NCBI RefSeq assembly: GCF_051401765.1
Contig: NW_027480422.1
Span: 11,984,001-12,048,000, forward strand
From: Calliopsis andreniformis
Taxonomy: Eukaryota > Arthropoda > Insecta > Hymenoptera > Andrenidae
DNA length: 64,000 bases
Direction of reading: 5' to 3'
Shown here: one piece after another, positions 37,730 through 51,631 of the stretch
Numbering within the stretch: position 1 is the first letter of the stretch
Layout of the letters: each line of letters starts with the position of its first letter
Made by a program: the position numbers and the translations under genes
Notes under the pieces: model-generated
Told to the model about the DNA's origin: nothing
Database searches by the model: none
The model's input: the letters and a program-made list of their open reading frames with translations, nothing else

Positions 37730-40700
37730 GGTTGCCCGGAACGTAGAAATGACCATCACCTTCTCTCTGGTTGCAATTATTCCTGTTATATGATGGAAAA
37801 GCTGTTGTATCTATTTTGTATTTTATGCTTCTGTCGTTGACTTCTTAGGCCCTAACTATTGGATCTGGTGGAGGAACGGCCTAGAGTGAAGCCTAGGTTG
37901 CCCGGAACGTGGAAATGACCATCACGTTCACATTTGTTGCAAATATTCCCGTTATACGATGGAAAAACTGTTGTATTTTTATTGTATTTTATGTTTCCGG
38001 CGTTGACTTCTAAGGCCTTAGCTATTCGATCTGGTGGAGCATCGCCCTAGGGTGAAGCCTAGGTTTCCCGGAACGTAGAAATGACCGTATCTTTAACACT
38101 GGTTGCAATTATGCCAGTTATACGGTGGTAAAACTGATGTATTTTTATTGTATTTTATGCGTCTGGAGTTGTTTTCTAAGGCCCCAACTATTCGACCTGG
38201 TGGAGCAACGCCCTAGAGTGATGTCTAGGTTGCACGGACCGTAGAAATGTCCATTTCTTTCACACTGGTTGTAATTATTCCTGTTATACGGTGGAATAAC
38301 TGCTCTATTTTTATTTTATTTTATGCTTCTCGCGTTGACTTCTAAGGCCCTGGATGTACGATCTGGTGGTGCATCGCCCTAGGGTGAAGCCTAGGTTGCC
38401 TGGAACGTAGAAATGACCATCACCTTCACTCTGGTTGCAATTATTCCTGTTATACGATGGAAAAGCTGTTGTATCTTTATTGTATTTTATGCTTCTGTCG
38501 TTGACTTCCTAGGCCCTAACTTTTGGATCTGGTGGAGGAACGCCCTAGAGTGAAGCCTAGGTTGCCCGGAACGTGGAAATGACCATCACGTTCACATTTG
38601 TTGCAATTATTCCCGTTATACGATGGAAAAACTGTTGTATTTTTATTGTATTTTATGTTCCGGGCGTTGACTTCTAAGGCCTTAGCTATTCGATCTGGTG
38701 GATCAACGCCCTAGGGTGAACACTAGGTTGCACCGGAACGTAGAAATGACCATATCTTTCACACTGGTTGCAATTATGCCAGTTATACGATGGCAAAACT
38801 GTTGTATTTATATTGTATTTTATGCTTCTGGCGTTGACTTCTAAGGCCCTAACTATTCGATGTTGTGGAGCAACGTCGTAGAGCAAAGCCTAGGTTGCCC
38901 GGAACGGGGAAACGACCATCACGTTCACATTTGTTGCAATTACTCCCGTTATACGATGGAAAACTGTTGTATTTTATTGTATTTTATGCTTCTGTCGTTG
39001 ACTTCTTAGGCCCTAACTATTGGATCTGGTGGACCAACGCCCTAGAGTGAAGCCTAGGTTGCCCGGAACGTAGAAATGACCACCACTTTCACACTGGTTG
39101 CAATTATTCCTGTTATATGATGGAAAAGCTGTTGTATCTATTTTGTATTTTATGCTTCTGGCGTTGACTTCTTAGGTCCTAACTATTGGATCTGGTGGAT
39201 CCACGCCCTAGAGTGAAGCCTAGGTTGCCCGGAACTTAGAAATGACCATTACTTTCGCACTGGTTGCAATTATTCGTTTTATACGATGGAAAAACTGTTG
39301 TATTTATTTTGTATTTGGTGCTTCTGGCATTGACTTCTTAAGCCCTAACTATTGGTTGTGGAGGACCAACGCCCTAGAGTGAAGCCTAGGTTGCCCGGAA
39401 CGTAGAAATGACCATATCTTTCACACTGGTTGCTATTGTGCCAGTTATATGATGGTAAAACTGTTGTATTTTTATTGTATTTTATACGCCTGGAGTTGTT
39501 TTCTAAGGCCCCAACTATTCCACCTGGTGGAGCAACGCCCTAGAGTGAAGTCTAGGTTGCACGGAATGTAGAAATGCCCATTTCTTTCACACTGGTTGTA
39601 ATTATTCCTGTTATACGATGGAATAACTGCTGTATTATTATTTTATTTTATGCTTCTGGTGTTGACTTCTAAGGCCCTAGCTATTCGATCTTGTGGAGCA
39701 ACGCCCTAGGGTGAAGCCTAGGTTGCCCGGAACGTAGAAATGACCATCACCTTCACTCTGGTTGCAATTATTCCTGTTATACGATGGAAAAGCTGTTGTA
39801 TCTTTATTGTATTTTATGCTTCTGTCGTTGACTTCTTAGGCCCTAACTATTGTATCTGGTGGAGGAACGCCCTAGAGTGAAGTCTAGGTTGCCCGGAACG
39901 TGGAAATGACCATCACGTTCACATTTGTTGCAAATATTCCCGTTATACGATGGAAAAACTGTTGTATTTTTATTGTATTTTATGTTTCGGGCGTTGACTT
40001 CTAAGGCCTTAGCTATTCGATCTGTTGGAGCATCGCCCTAGGGTGATACCTAGGTTTCCCGGAACGTAGAAATGACCGTATCTTTAACACTGGTTGCAAT
40101 TATGCCAGTTATACGATGGTAAAACTGATGTATTTTTATTGTATTTTATGCGTCTGGAGTTGTTTTCTAAGGCCCCTACTATTCGACCTGGTGGAGCCAC
40201 GCCCTAGAGTGATGTCTAGGTTGCACGGACCGTAGAAATGTCCATTTCTTTCACACTGGTTGTAATTATTCCTGTTATACGGTGGAATAACTGCTCTATT
40301 TTTATTTTATTTTATGCTTCTCGCGTTGACTTCTATGGCCCTGGCTGTACGATCTGGTGGAGCATCGCCCTAGGGTGAAGCCTAGGTTGCCTGGAACGTA
40401 AAAATGACCATCACCTTCACTCTGGTTGCAATTATTCCTGTTATACGATGGAAAAGCTGTTGTATCTTTATTGTATTTTATGCTTCTGTCGTTGACTTCT
40501 TAGGCCCTAACTTTTGGATCTGGTGGAGGAACGCCCTAGAGTGAAGCCTAGGTTGCCCGGAACGTGGAAATGACCATCACGTTCACATTTGTTGCAATTA
40601 TTCCCGTTATACGATGGAAAAACTGTTGTATTTTTATTGTATTTTATGTTTCGGGCGTTGACTTCTAAGGCCTTAGCTATTCGATCTGGTGGATCAACGC

Positions 40701-43661
40701 CCTAGGGTGAACACTAGGTTGCACCGGAACGTAGAAATGACCATATCTTTCACACTGGTTGCAATTATGCCAGTTATACGATGGCAAAACTGTTGTATTT
40801 ATATTGTATTTTATGCTTCTGGCGTTGACTTCTAAGGCCCTAACTATTCGATGTTGTGGAGCAACGTCGTAGAGCAAATCCTAGGTTGCCCGGAACGGGG
40901 AAACGACCATCACGTTCACATTTGTTGCAATTACTCCCGTTATACGATGGAAAACTGTTGTATTTTATTGTATTTTATGCTTCTGTCGTTGACTTCTTAG
41001 GCCCTAACTATTGGATCTGGTGGACCAACGCCCTAGAGTGAAGCCTAGATTGCCAGGAACGTGGAAATAACCATCACGTTCACATTTGTTGCAATTATTC
41101 CCGTTATACGATGGAAAAACTGTTGTATTTTTATTGTATTTTATGCTTCTGGTATTGACTTCTAAGGCCCTAACTATTCGATCTGGTGGAGCAACGCCCT
41201 AGACTGGAGCCTAGGTCGCCCGAAACGTAGAAATGACCATTACTTTCACTCTGGTTGCAATTATACATGCTATACGATGGACAAACTGTTGGACTTTGAT
41301 TGTACTTTATACTTCTGGCGTTGACTTCTAAGGCCCTATGTATTCGATCTGGTGGAGCAATGCCTCAGAGTTAAGTCTAGGACGCCAGGAACGTAGAAAT
41401 GACCGTTACCTTCACGCTTGTTTCAATTATTCCTGTTATACGAAGGAAAAACTGTTGGATTTTGATTGTACTTTATGCTTCTGGCGTTGACTTCTAAGGC
41501 CCTATGTATTCGATCTGGTGGAGCAATACCTCAGAGTTAAGTCTAGGATGCCCGCAACGTAGAAATGGCCATTACTTTCACACTGGTTGCAATTATTCGT
41601 TTTATACGATGGAAAAACTGTTGTACATATATCGTATTTTATGCTTCTGGCGTTGATTTCTTAGGCCCTAGCTATTCGATCTTGTGGAGCAACGCCCTAG
41701 GGTGAAGCCTAGGTTGCCCGGAACGTAGAAATGACCATCACCTTCACTCTGGTTGCAATTATTCCTGTTATACGATGGAAAAGCTGTTGTATCTTTATTG
41801 TATTTTATGCTTCTGTCGTTGACTTCTTAGGCCCTAACTATTGGATCTGGTGGAGGAACGCCCTAGAGTGAAGTCTAGGTTGCCCGGAACGTGGAAATGA
41901 CCATCACGTTCACATTTGTTGCAAATATTCCCGTTATACGATGGAAAAACTGTTGTATTTTTATTGTATTTTATGTTTCGGGCGTTGACTTCTAAGGCCT
42001 TAGCTATTCGATCTGTTGGAGCATCGCCCTAGGGTGAAACCTAGGTTTCCCGGAACGTAGAAATGACCGTATCTTTAACACTGGTTGCAATTATGCCAGT
42101 TATACGATGGTAAAACTGATGTATTTTTATTGTATTTTATGCGTCTGGAGTTGTTTTCTAAGGCCCCTACTATTCGACCTGGTGGAGCCACGCCCTAGAG
42201 TGATGTCTAGGTTGCACGGACCGTAGAAATGTCCATTTCTTTCACACTGGTTGTAATTATTCCTGTTATACGGTGGAATAACTGCTCTATTTTTATTTTA
42301 TTTTATGCTTCTCGCGTTGACTTCTATGGCCCTGGCTGTACGATCTGGTGGAGCATCGCCCTAGGGTGAAGCCTAGGTTGCCTGGAACGTAAAAATGACC
42401 ATCACATTCACTCTGGTTGCAATTATTCCTGTTATACGATGGAAAAGCTGTTGTATCTTTATTGTATTTTATGCTTCTGTCGTTGACTTCTTAGGCCCTA
42501 ACTTTTGGATCTGGTGGAGGAACGCCCTAGAGTGAAGCCTAGGTTGCCCGGAACGTGGAAATGACCATCACGTTCACATTTGTTGCAATTATTCCCGTTA
42601 TACGATGGAAAAACTGTTGTATTTTTATTGTATTTTATGTTTCGGGCGTTGACTTCTAAGGCCTTAGCTATTCGATCTGGTGGATCAACGCCCTAGGGTG
42701 AACACTAGGTTGCACCGGAACGTAGAAATGACCATATCTTTCACACTGGTTGCAATTATGCCAGTTATACGATGGCAAAACTGTTGTATTTATATTGTAT
42801 TTTATGCTTTTGGCGTTGACTTCTAAGGCCCTAACTATTCGATGTTGTGGAGCAACGTCGTAGAGCAAATCCTAGGTTGCCCGGAACGGGGAAACGACCA
42901 TCACGTTCACATTTGTTGCAATTACTCCCGTTATACGATGGAAAACTGTTGTATTTTATTGTATTTTATGCTTCTGTCGTTGACTTCTTAGGCCCTAACT
43001 ATTGGATCTGGTGGACCAACGCCCTAGAGTGAAGCCTAGATTGCCAGGAACGTGGAAATAACCATCACGTTCACATTTGTTGCAATTATTCCCGTTATAC
43101 GATGGAAAAACTGTTGTATTTTTATTGTATTTTATGCTTCTGGTATTGACTTCTAAGGCCCTAACTATTCGATCTGGTGGAGCAACGCCCTAGACTGGAG
43201 CCTAGGTCGCCCGAAACGTAGAAATGACCATTACTTTCACTCTGGTTGCAATTATACATGCTATACGATGGACAAACTGTTGGACTTTGATTGTACTTTA
43301 TACTTCTGGCGTTGACTTCTAAGGCCCTATGTATTCGATCTGGTGGAGCAATGCCTCAGAGTTAAGTCTAGGACGCCAGGAACGTAGAAATGACCGTTAC
43401 CTTCACGCTTGTTTCAATTATTCCTGTTATACGAAGGAAAAACTGTTGGATTTTGATTGTACTTTATGCTTCTGGCGTTGACTTCTAAGGCCCTATGTAT
43501 TCGATCTGGTGGAGCAATACCTCAGAGTTAAGTCTAGGATGCCCGCAACGTAGAAATGGCCATTACTTTCACACTGGTTGCAATTATTCGTTTTATACGA
43601 TGGAAAAACTGTTGTACATATATCGTATTTTATGCTTCTGGCGTTGATTTCTTAGGCCCTA
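37730..43661 (+). repeat. 12-monomer HOR, 1991-bp period
   Basis: Two complete tandem copies at about 39680-41670 and 41671-43661, preceded by a partial copy at about 37730-39050. Landmarks lie 1991 bp apart: TTGCCTGGAACGTA near 38397, 40388 and 42379; the odd TTGCACCGGAACG insertion variant near 38729, 40720 and 42711; and ATGGAAAACTGTTGTATTTT, with two short deletions, near 38957, 40948 and 42939. The partial copy diverges after about 39050, where the others carry TTGCCAGGAACGTGGAAATAACC. The copies are very similar by eye. Confidence 0.88.
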
Positions 43662-45076
43662 ACGATTCGATCTGGTGGAGCACCGCCCTAGAGTGAAGCC
43701 TAGGTTGCCCGGAACGTAGAAATGATCATCACATTCACACTGGTTGTAATTATTCATGTTATACGATGGAGTAACTCTTGTACATATATCGTATTTTATT
43801 CTTCTGGCGTTGACTTCATAGGCCCTAACTATTCGATCAGGTGGAGCAACGCCCTAGGGTGAAGCCTAGGCAGACCGGAACGTATATATGACCATAACTT
43901 TCATACCGGTTGCAATTATTCGTTTTATACGATGGTAAAACTGTTGTATTTATTTTGTATTTGGTGCTCCTGGAGTTGACTTCTTAGGCCCTAACTATTG
44001 GATCTGGTGGACCAACGCCCTAGAATGAAGCCTAGGTTCCTCGGAACGTAGACATGGCCATAACATTCATACTGGTTGCAATTATTCGTTTTATACGATG
44101 GAAAAACTGTTGTGTTTTTATTTTATTTTATGCTTCTGGCGTTGACTTCTAAGTCCCTCGCTATTCGATCTGGTGGAGCAACGCCCTAGAGTGAAGCCTA
44201 GGTTGCCCGGAACGTAGAAATGACCATAGCTTTCACACTGGTTGCAATTATTCCTGTTATAGAAGGGAAAAACTGTTGTATTTATATTGTATTTTATGCT
44301 TCTGGCGTTGCCTTTTAGGCCCTAACTATTCGATCAGGTGGAGCAACGCCCTACAGCAAAACCTAGGTTGCCCGGAACGTAGAAATGACCATTACCTTCA
44401 CGCTTGTTGCAATTATTCCTGTTTTAGGATGGAAAAACTGTTGGATTTGTATTGTATTTTATGTTTCTGGCGTTGACTTCTAAGGCCGTAGCTATTCGAT
44501 GTGGTGGATCAGCGCCCTAGAGTGAAGCCTAGGTTGCCCGGAACGTAGAAATAACCATTACTTTCACACTGGTTGCAATTATTCGTTTTATACGATGAAA
44601 AAACTGTTGTATTTAATTTGTATTTGGTGCTTCTGGCATTGACTTCTTAAGCCCTAACTATTGGTTGTGGTGGACCAACGCCCTTGTGTGAAGCCTAGGT
44701 TGCCCGGAACGTAGTAATGACCATATCTTTCACAGTGGTTGCAATTATGCCTGTTATACGATGGTAAGACTGTTGTATTTTTATTGTATATTATGCGTCT
44801 GGAGTTGTTTTCTAAGTCCCCAACTATTCGACCTGGTGGAGCAACGCCCTAGAGTGAAGTCTAGATTGCACAGAACGTAGAAATGCCTATTTCTTTCACC
44901 CTGGTTGTAATTATTCCTATTATACGATGGAATAAATGCTCTATTTTTATTTTATTTTATGCATCTGGCGTTGACTTCTAAGCCCCTAGCTATTCGATCT
45001 GGTGGAGCAGCGCCCTAGGGTGAAGCCTAGGTTGCCCTGAACGTAGAAATGACCATCACGTTCACATTTGTTGCAG
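43662..45076 (+). repeat. Satellite segment shared with 48-49 and 51 kb
   Basis: Monomers include one with GCCTAGGCAGACCGGAACG near 43865, a rare change from GCCTAGGTTGCCCGGAACG. The same marker is near 49164 and 51328. This segment (with the end of the preceding block, 42846-44170) is copied at 50307-51631 at an offset of 7461 bp, and partly at 48151-49230. No gene is seen. Confidence 0.7.
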
Positions 45077-47728
45077 TTATTCCCGTTATACGATGGAAAA
45101 ACTGTTGTATTTTTATTGTATTTTATGTTTCGGGCGTTGACTTCGAAGGCCCTAGCTATTCGACCTGGTGGAGCAACGCCCTGCAGTGAAGCCTAGGTTG
45201 CCCGGAACGTAGAAATGACCATTACCTTCACACTGTTTGCAAATATACATTATGTACGATGGAAAAGCTGTTGTATTTATATTGTATTTTATGCTTCTGG
45301 CGGTGACTTCTTAGGCCCTAACTATTGGATCTGGTGGACCAACGCACTAGAGTGAAGCCTAGGTTGCGCGGAACGTGGAAATGACCATCACGTTCACATT
45401 TGTTGCAATTATTCCCGTTTTACGATGGAATGACTGTTGTGTTTTTATTGTATTTTATGTTTCGGGCGTTGACTTCTAAGTCCCCAGCTATTCGATCTGG
45501 TGGAGCAACGCCCTAGAGTGAAGCCTAGGTTGCCCAGAACGTAGAAATGACCATAGCTATCACACTGGTTGCAATTATTCCTGTTATAGAAGAGAAAAAC
45601 TCTTGTATTTATATTGTATTTTAGCTTCTGGCGTTGCCTTTTAGGCCCTAACTATTCGATCAGGTGGAGCAACGCCCTAGGGTGTAGCCTGGGTTGCCCG
45701 GAACGTAGAAATGACCATTACTTTCACACTGGTTGCAATTATTCGGTCTATACGATGGAAAAACTGTTGTATTTATTTTGTATTTGGTGCTTCTGGCGTT
45801 GACTTCTTAGGCTCTAACTGTTGGATGTGGTGGAACAACGCCCTAGAGTGTAGCCTAGGTTGCCCGTAACGTAGAAATGACCATATCTTTCAGACTGGTT
45901 GCAATTATTCCTGTCATACGATGAAAAAAATGATGTATTTTTATCGTATTTTATGCTCCAGGTGTTGACTTCTAAGGCCCTAACTATTCGATGTGGTGGA
46001 GCAACGCCCTAGAGCAAAACCTAGGTTTCCCGGAACGTAGAAATGACCATTACCTTCACGCTTGTTGCAATTATTCCTGTTATAGGATGGAAAAACTGTT
46101 GGATTTATATTGTATTTTATGTTTCTGGCGTTGACTTCCTAGGCCGTAGCTACTCGATGTGGTGGATCAGCGCCCTAGAGTGAAGCCTAGGTTGCCCGGA
46201 ACGTAGAAATTACCATTACTTTCACAATGGTTGCAATTATTCGTTTTATACGATGGAAAAACTGTTGTATTTATTTTGAATTTGGTTCTTCTGGCATTGA
46301 CTTCTTAAGCCCTAACTATTGGTTGTGGTGGACCAACGCCCTAGAGTGAAGCCTAGGTTGCCCGGAACGTAGAAATGACCATATCTTTGACACTGGTTGC
46401 AATTATTCCCGTTATACGATGGAAAAACTGTTGTATTTTTATTGTATTTTATGTTTCGGGCGTTGACTTCGAAGGCCCTAGCTATTCGACCTGGTGGAGC
46501 AACGCCCTGCAGTGAAGCCTAGGTTGCCCGGAACGTAGAAATGACCATTACCTTCACACTGTTTGCAAATATACATTATGTACGATGGAAAAGCTGTTGT
46601 ATTTATATTGTATTTTATGCTTCTGGCGGTGACTTCTTAGGCCCTAACTATTGGATCTGGTGGACCAACGCACTAGAGTGAAGCCTAGGTTGCCCGGAAC
46701 GTGGAAATGACCATCACGTTCACATTTGTTGCAATTATTCCCGTTTTACGATGGAATGACTGTTGTATTTTTATTGTATTTTATGTTTCGGGCGTTGACT
46801 TCTAAGTCCCCAGCTATTCGATCTGGTGGAGCAACGCCCTAGAGTGAAGCCTAGGTTGCCCAGGACGTAGAAATGACCATAGCTATCACACTGGTTGCAA
46901 TTATTCCTGTTATAGAAGAGAAAAACTCTTGTATTTATATTGTATTTTAGCTTCTGGCGTTGCCTTTTAGGCCCTAACTATTCGATCAGGTGGAGCAACG
47001 CCCTAGGGTGTAGCCTGGGTTGCCCGGAACGTAGAAATGACCATTACTTTCACACTGGTTGCAATTATTCGGTCTATACGAAGGAAAAACTGTTGTATTG
47101 ATTTTGTATTTGGTGCTTCTGGCGTTGACTTCTTAGGCTCTAACTGTTGGATGTGGTGGAACAACGCCCTAGAGTGTAGCCTAGGTTGCCCGTAACGTAG
47201 AAATGACCATATCTTTCAGACTGGTTGCAATTATTCCTGTCATACGATGAAAAAAATGATGTATTTTTATCGTATTTTATGCTCCAGGTGTTGACTTCTA
47301 AGGCCCTAACTATTCGATGTGGTGGAGCAACGCCCTAGAGCAAAACCTAGGTTTCCCGGAACGTAGAAATGACCATTACCTTCACGCTTGTTGCAATTAT
47401 TCCTGTTATAGGATGGAAAAACTGTTGGATTTATATTGTATTTTATGTTTCTGGCGTTGACTTCCAAGGCCGTAGCTATTCGATGTGGTGGACCAGCGCC
47501 CTAGAGTGAAGCCTAGGTTGCCCGGAACGTAGAAATTACCATTACTTTCACAATGGTTGCAATTATTCGTTTTATACGATGGAAAAACTGTTGTATTTAT
47601 TTTGAATTTGGTGCTTCTGGCATTGACTTCTTAAGCCCTAACTATTGGTTGTGGTGGACCAACGCCCTAGAGTGAAGCCTAGGTTGCCCGGAACGTAGAA
47701 ATGACCATATCTTTGACAGTGGTTGCAA
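45077..47728 (+). repeat. 8-monomer HOR, 1326-bp period, two copies
   Basis: Two tandem copies at 45077-46402 and 46403-47728. The common start TTATTCCCGTTATACGATGG is at 45077, 46403 and 47729, exactly 1326 bp apart (eight monomers less 2 bp). Shared rare features include TTATAGAAGAGAAAAACTCT, TTTTAGCTTCTGGCGTTGCC (one base lost from TTTTATGCTTC), and GACTTCGAAGGCCC. The copies differ by few substitutions by eye. They are a separate amplification from the neighbouring 1991-bp HOR. Confidence 0.88.
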
Positions 47729-50700
47729 TTATTCCCGTTATACGATGGAAAAACTGTTGTATTTTTATTGTATTTTATGTTTCGGGCGTTGACTTCTAAG
47801 GCCCTAGCTATTCGATCTGGTGGAGCAACGCCCTAGAGTGATGTCTAGGTTGCACGGAACGTAGAAATGCCCATTTCTTTCACACTGGTTGAAATTATTC
47901 CTGTTATACGATGGAATAACTGCTCTATTTTTATTTTCTTTTATGCTTCTGGCGTTGACTTCTAAGGCCCTAGCTATTCGATCTGGTGGAGCAACCCCCT
48001 AGGGTGAAGCCTAGGTTGCCCGGAACGTAGAAATGACCATATCTTTCAGACTGGTTGCAATTATTCCTGTTATACGATGAAAAAGATGATGTATTTTTAT
48101 TGTATTTTATGCTTCAGGCGTTGACCACTAAGGCCCTAACTATTCGATGTTGTGGAGCAACGTCGTAGAGCAAAGCCTAGGTTGCCCGGAACGTAGAAAC
48201 GACCATCACGTTCACATTTGTTGCAATTACTCCCGTTATACGATGGAACACTGTTGTATTTTATTGCATTTTATGCTTCTGTCGTTGACTTCTCAGGCCC
48301 TAACTATTGGATCTGGTGGACCAACGCCATAGAGTGAAGCCTAGATTGCCCGGAACGTGGAAATAGCCATCACGTTCACATTTGTTGCAATTATTCCCGT
48401 TATACGATGGAAAAACTGTTGTATTTTTATTGTATTTTATGCTTCTAGCATTGACTTCTAAGGCCCTAACTATTCGATCTGGTGGAGTAACGCCCTAGAC
48501 TGGAGCCTAGGTCGCCCGAAACGTAGAAATGACCATTACTTTCACTCTGGTTGCAATTATAAATGCTATACGATGGACAAACTGTTGGACTTTGATTGTA
48601 CTTTATACTTCTGGCGTTGACTTCTAAGGCCTTATGTATTCGATCTGGTGGAGCAATGCCTCAGAGTTAAGTCTAGGACGCCAGGAACGTAGAAATGACC
48701 GTTACCTTCACGCTTGTTTCAATTATTCCTGTTATACGATGGAAAAACTGTTGGATTTTGATTGTACTTTATGCTTCTGGCGTTGACTTCTAAGGCCCTA
48801 TGTATTCGATCTGGTGGAGCAATACCTCAGAGTTAAGTCTAGGATGCCCGCAACGTAGAAATGGCCATTACTTTCACACTGGTTGCAATTATTCGTTTTA
48901 TACGATGGAAAAACTGTTGTACATATATCGTATTTTATGCTTCTGGCGTTGATTTCTTAGGCCCTAACGATTCGATCTGGTGGAGCACCGCCCTAGAGTG
49001 AAGCCTAGGTTGCCCGGAACGTAGAAATGATCATCGCATTCACACTGGTTGCAATTATTCATGTTATACGATGCAGTAACTCTTGTACATATATCGTATT
49101 TTATTCTTCTGGCGTTGACTTCATAGGCCCTAACTATGCGATCAGGTGGAGCAACGCCCTAGGGTGAAGCCTAGGCAGACCGGAACGTAGATATGACCAT
49201 AACTTTCATACTGGTTGCAATTATTCGTTTTATACGATGGAAAAACTGTTGTATTTATTTTGTATTTGGTGCTTCTGGCGTTGACTTCTTAGGCCCTAAC
49301 TGTTGGATGTGGTGGACCAACGCCCTAGAGTGAAGCCTAGGTTGCCCGGAACGTAGAAATGACAATATCTTTCAGACTGGTTGCAATTATTCCTGTTATA
49401 CGATGAAAAAAATGATGTATTTTTATTGTATTTTATGCTTCAGGCGTTGACTGCTAAGGCCCTAACTATTCGATGTGGTGGAGCAACGCCCTAGAGCAAA
49501 ACCTAGGTTGCCCGGAACGTAGAAATGACCATTACCTTCACGCTTGTTGCAATTATTCCTGTTATACGATGGAAAAACTGTTGTATTTTTATTGTATTTT
49601 ATGCTTCTGGCATTGACTTCTAAGGCCCTAACTGTTCCATCTGGTGGATCAACGCCCTAGAGTGAAGCCTAGGTTGCCCGGAACGTAGAAATGACCATTA
49701 CTTTCACACTGGTTGCAATTATTCGTTTTATATGATGGAAAAACTGTTGTATTTATTTTGTATTTGGTGCTTCTGGCATTGACTTCTTAAGCCCTAACTA
49801 TTGGTTGTGGTGGACCAATGCCCTAGAGTGAAGCCTAGGTTGCCCGGAACGTAGAAATGACCATATCTTTCACACTGGTTGCAATTATTCCCGTTATACG
49901 ATGGAAAACCTGTTGCATTTTTATTGTATTTTATGTTTCGGGCGTTGACTTCTAAGGCCCTAGCTATTCGATCTGGTGGAGCAACGCCCTAGAGTGATGT
50001 CTAGGTTGCATCGAACGTAGAAATGCCCATTTCTTTCACACTGGTTGAAATTATTCCTGTTATACGATGGAACAACTGCTCTATTTTTATTTTATTTTAT
50101 GCTTCTGGCGTTGACTTCTAAGGCCCTAGCTATTCGATCTGGTGGAGCAACGCCCTAGGGTGAAGCCTAGGTTGCCCGGAACGTAGAAATGACCATACCT
50201 TTCAGACCGGTTGCAATTATTCCTGTTATACGATGAAAAAGATGATGTATTTTTATTGTATTTTATGCTTCAGGCGTTGACTTCTAAGGCCCTAACTATT
50301 CGATGTTGTGGAGCAACGTCGTAGAGCAAAGCCTAGGTTGCCCGGAACGGGGAAACGACCATCACGTTCACATTTGTTGCAATTACTCCCGTTATACGAT
50401 GGAAAACTGTTGTATTTTATTGTATTTTATGCTTCTGTCGTTGACTTCTTAGGCCCTAACTATTGGATCTGGTGGACCAACGCCCTAGAGTGAAGCCTAG
50501 ATTGCCAGGAACGTGGAAATAACCATCACGTTCACATTCGTTGCAATTATTCCCGTTATACGATGGAAAAACTGTTGTATTTTTATTGTATTTTATGCTT
50601 CTGGTATTGACTTCTAAGGCCCTAACTATTCGATCTGGTGGAGCAACGCCCTAGACTGGAGCCTAGGTCGCCCGAAACGTAGAAATGACCATTACTTTCA

Positions 50701-51631
50701 CTCTGGTTGCTATTATACATGCTATACGATGGACAAACTGTTGGACTTTGATTGTACTTTATACTTCTGGCGTTGACTTCTAAGGCCCTATGTATTCGAT
50801 CTGGTGGAGCAATGCCTCAGAGTTAAGTCTAGGACGCCAGGAACGTAAAAATGTCCGTTACCTTCACGCTTGTTTCAATTATTCCTGTTATACGATGGAC
50901 AAACTGTTGGATTTTGATTGTACTTTATGCTTCTGGCGTTGACTTCTAAGGCCCTATGTATTCGATCTGGTGGATCAATACCTCAGAGTTAAGTCTAGGA
51001 TGCCCGCAACATAGAAATGGCCATTACTTTCACACTGGTTGCAATTATTCGTTTTATACGATGGAAAAACTGTTGTACATATATCGTATTTTATGCTTCT
51101 GGCGTTGATTTCTTAGGCCCTAACGATTCGATCTGGTGGAGCACCGCCCTAGAGTGAAGCCTAGGTTGCCCGGAACGTAGAAATGATCATCACATTCACA
51201 CTGGTTGCAATTATTCATGTTATACGATGGAGTAACTCTTGTACATATATCCTATTTTATTCTTCTGGCGTTGACTTCATAGGCCCTAACTATTCGATCA
51301 GGTGGAGCAACGCCCTAGGGTGAAGCCTAGGCAGACCGGTACGTAGATATGACCATAACTTTCATACTGGTTGCAATTATTCGTTTTATACGATGGTAAA
51401 ACTGTTGTATTTATTTTGTATTTGGTGCTCCTGGAGTTGACTTCTTAGGCCCTAACTATTGGATCTGGTGGACCAACGCCCTAGAATGAAGCCTAGGTTC
51501 CTCGGAACGTAGACATAGCCATAACATTCATACTGGTTGCAATTATTCGTTTTATACGATGGAAAAACTGTTGTATTTTTATTTTATTTTATGCTTCTGG
51601 CGTTGACTTCTAAGTCCCTCGCTATTCGATC
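47729..51631 (+). repeat. Dispersed copies of the 42.8-44.2 kb block
   Basis: Two related segments, at about 48151-49230 and 50307-51631, repeat the 42846-44170 block. The marker GTTGTGGAGCAACGTCGTAG lies near 42845, 48150 and 50306. Offsets are 5305 and 7461 bp. Between them are monomers of the TTTTTATTGTATTTTATG and TTATTTTGTATTTGGTGC types. Nothing but satellite is seen. Confidence 0.75.
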
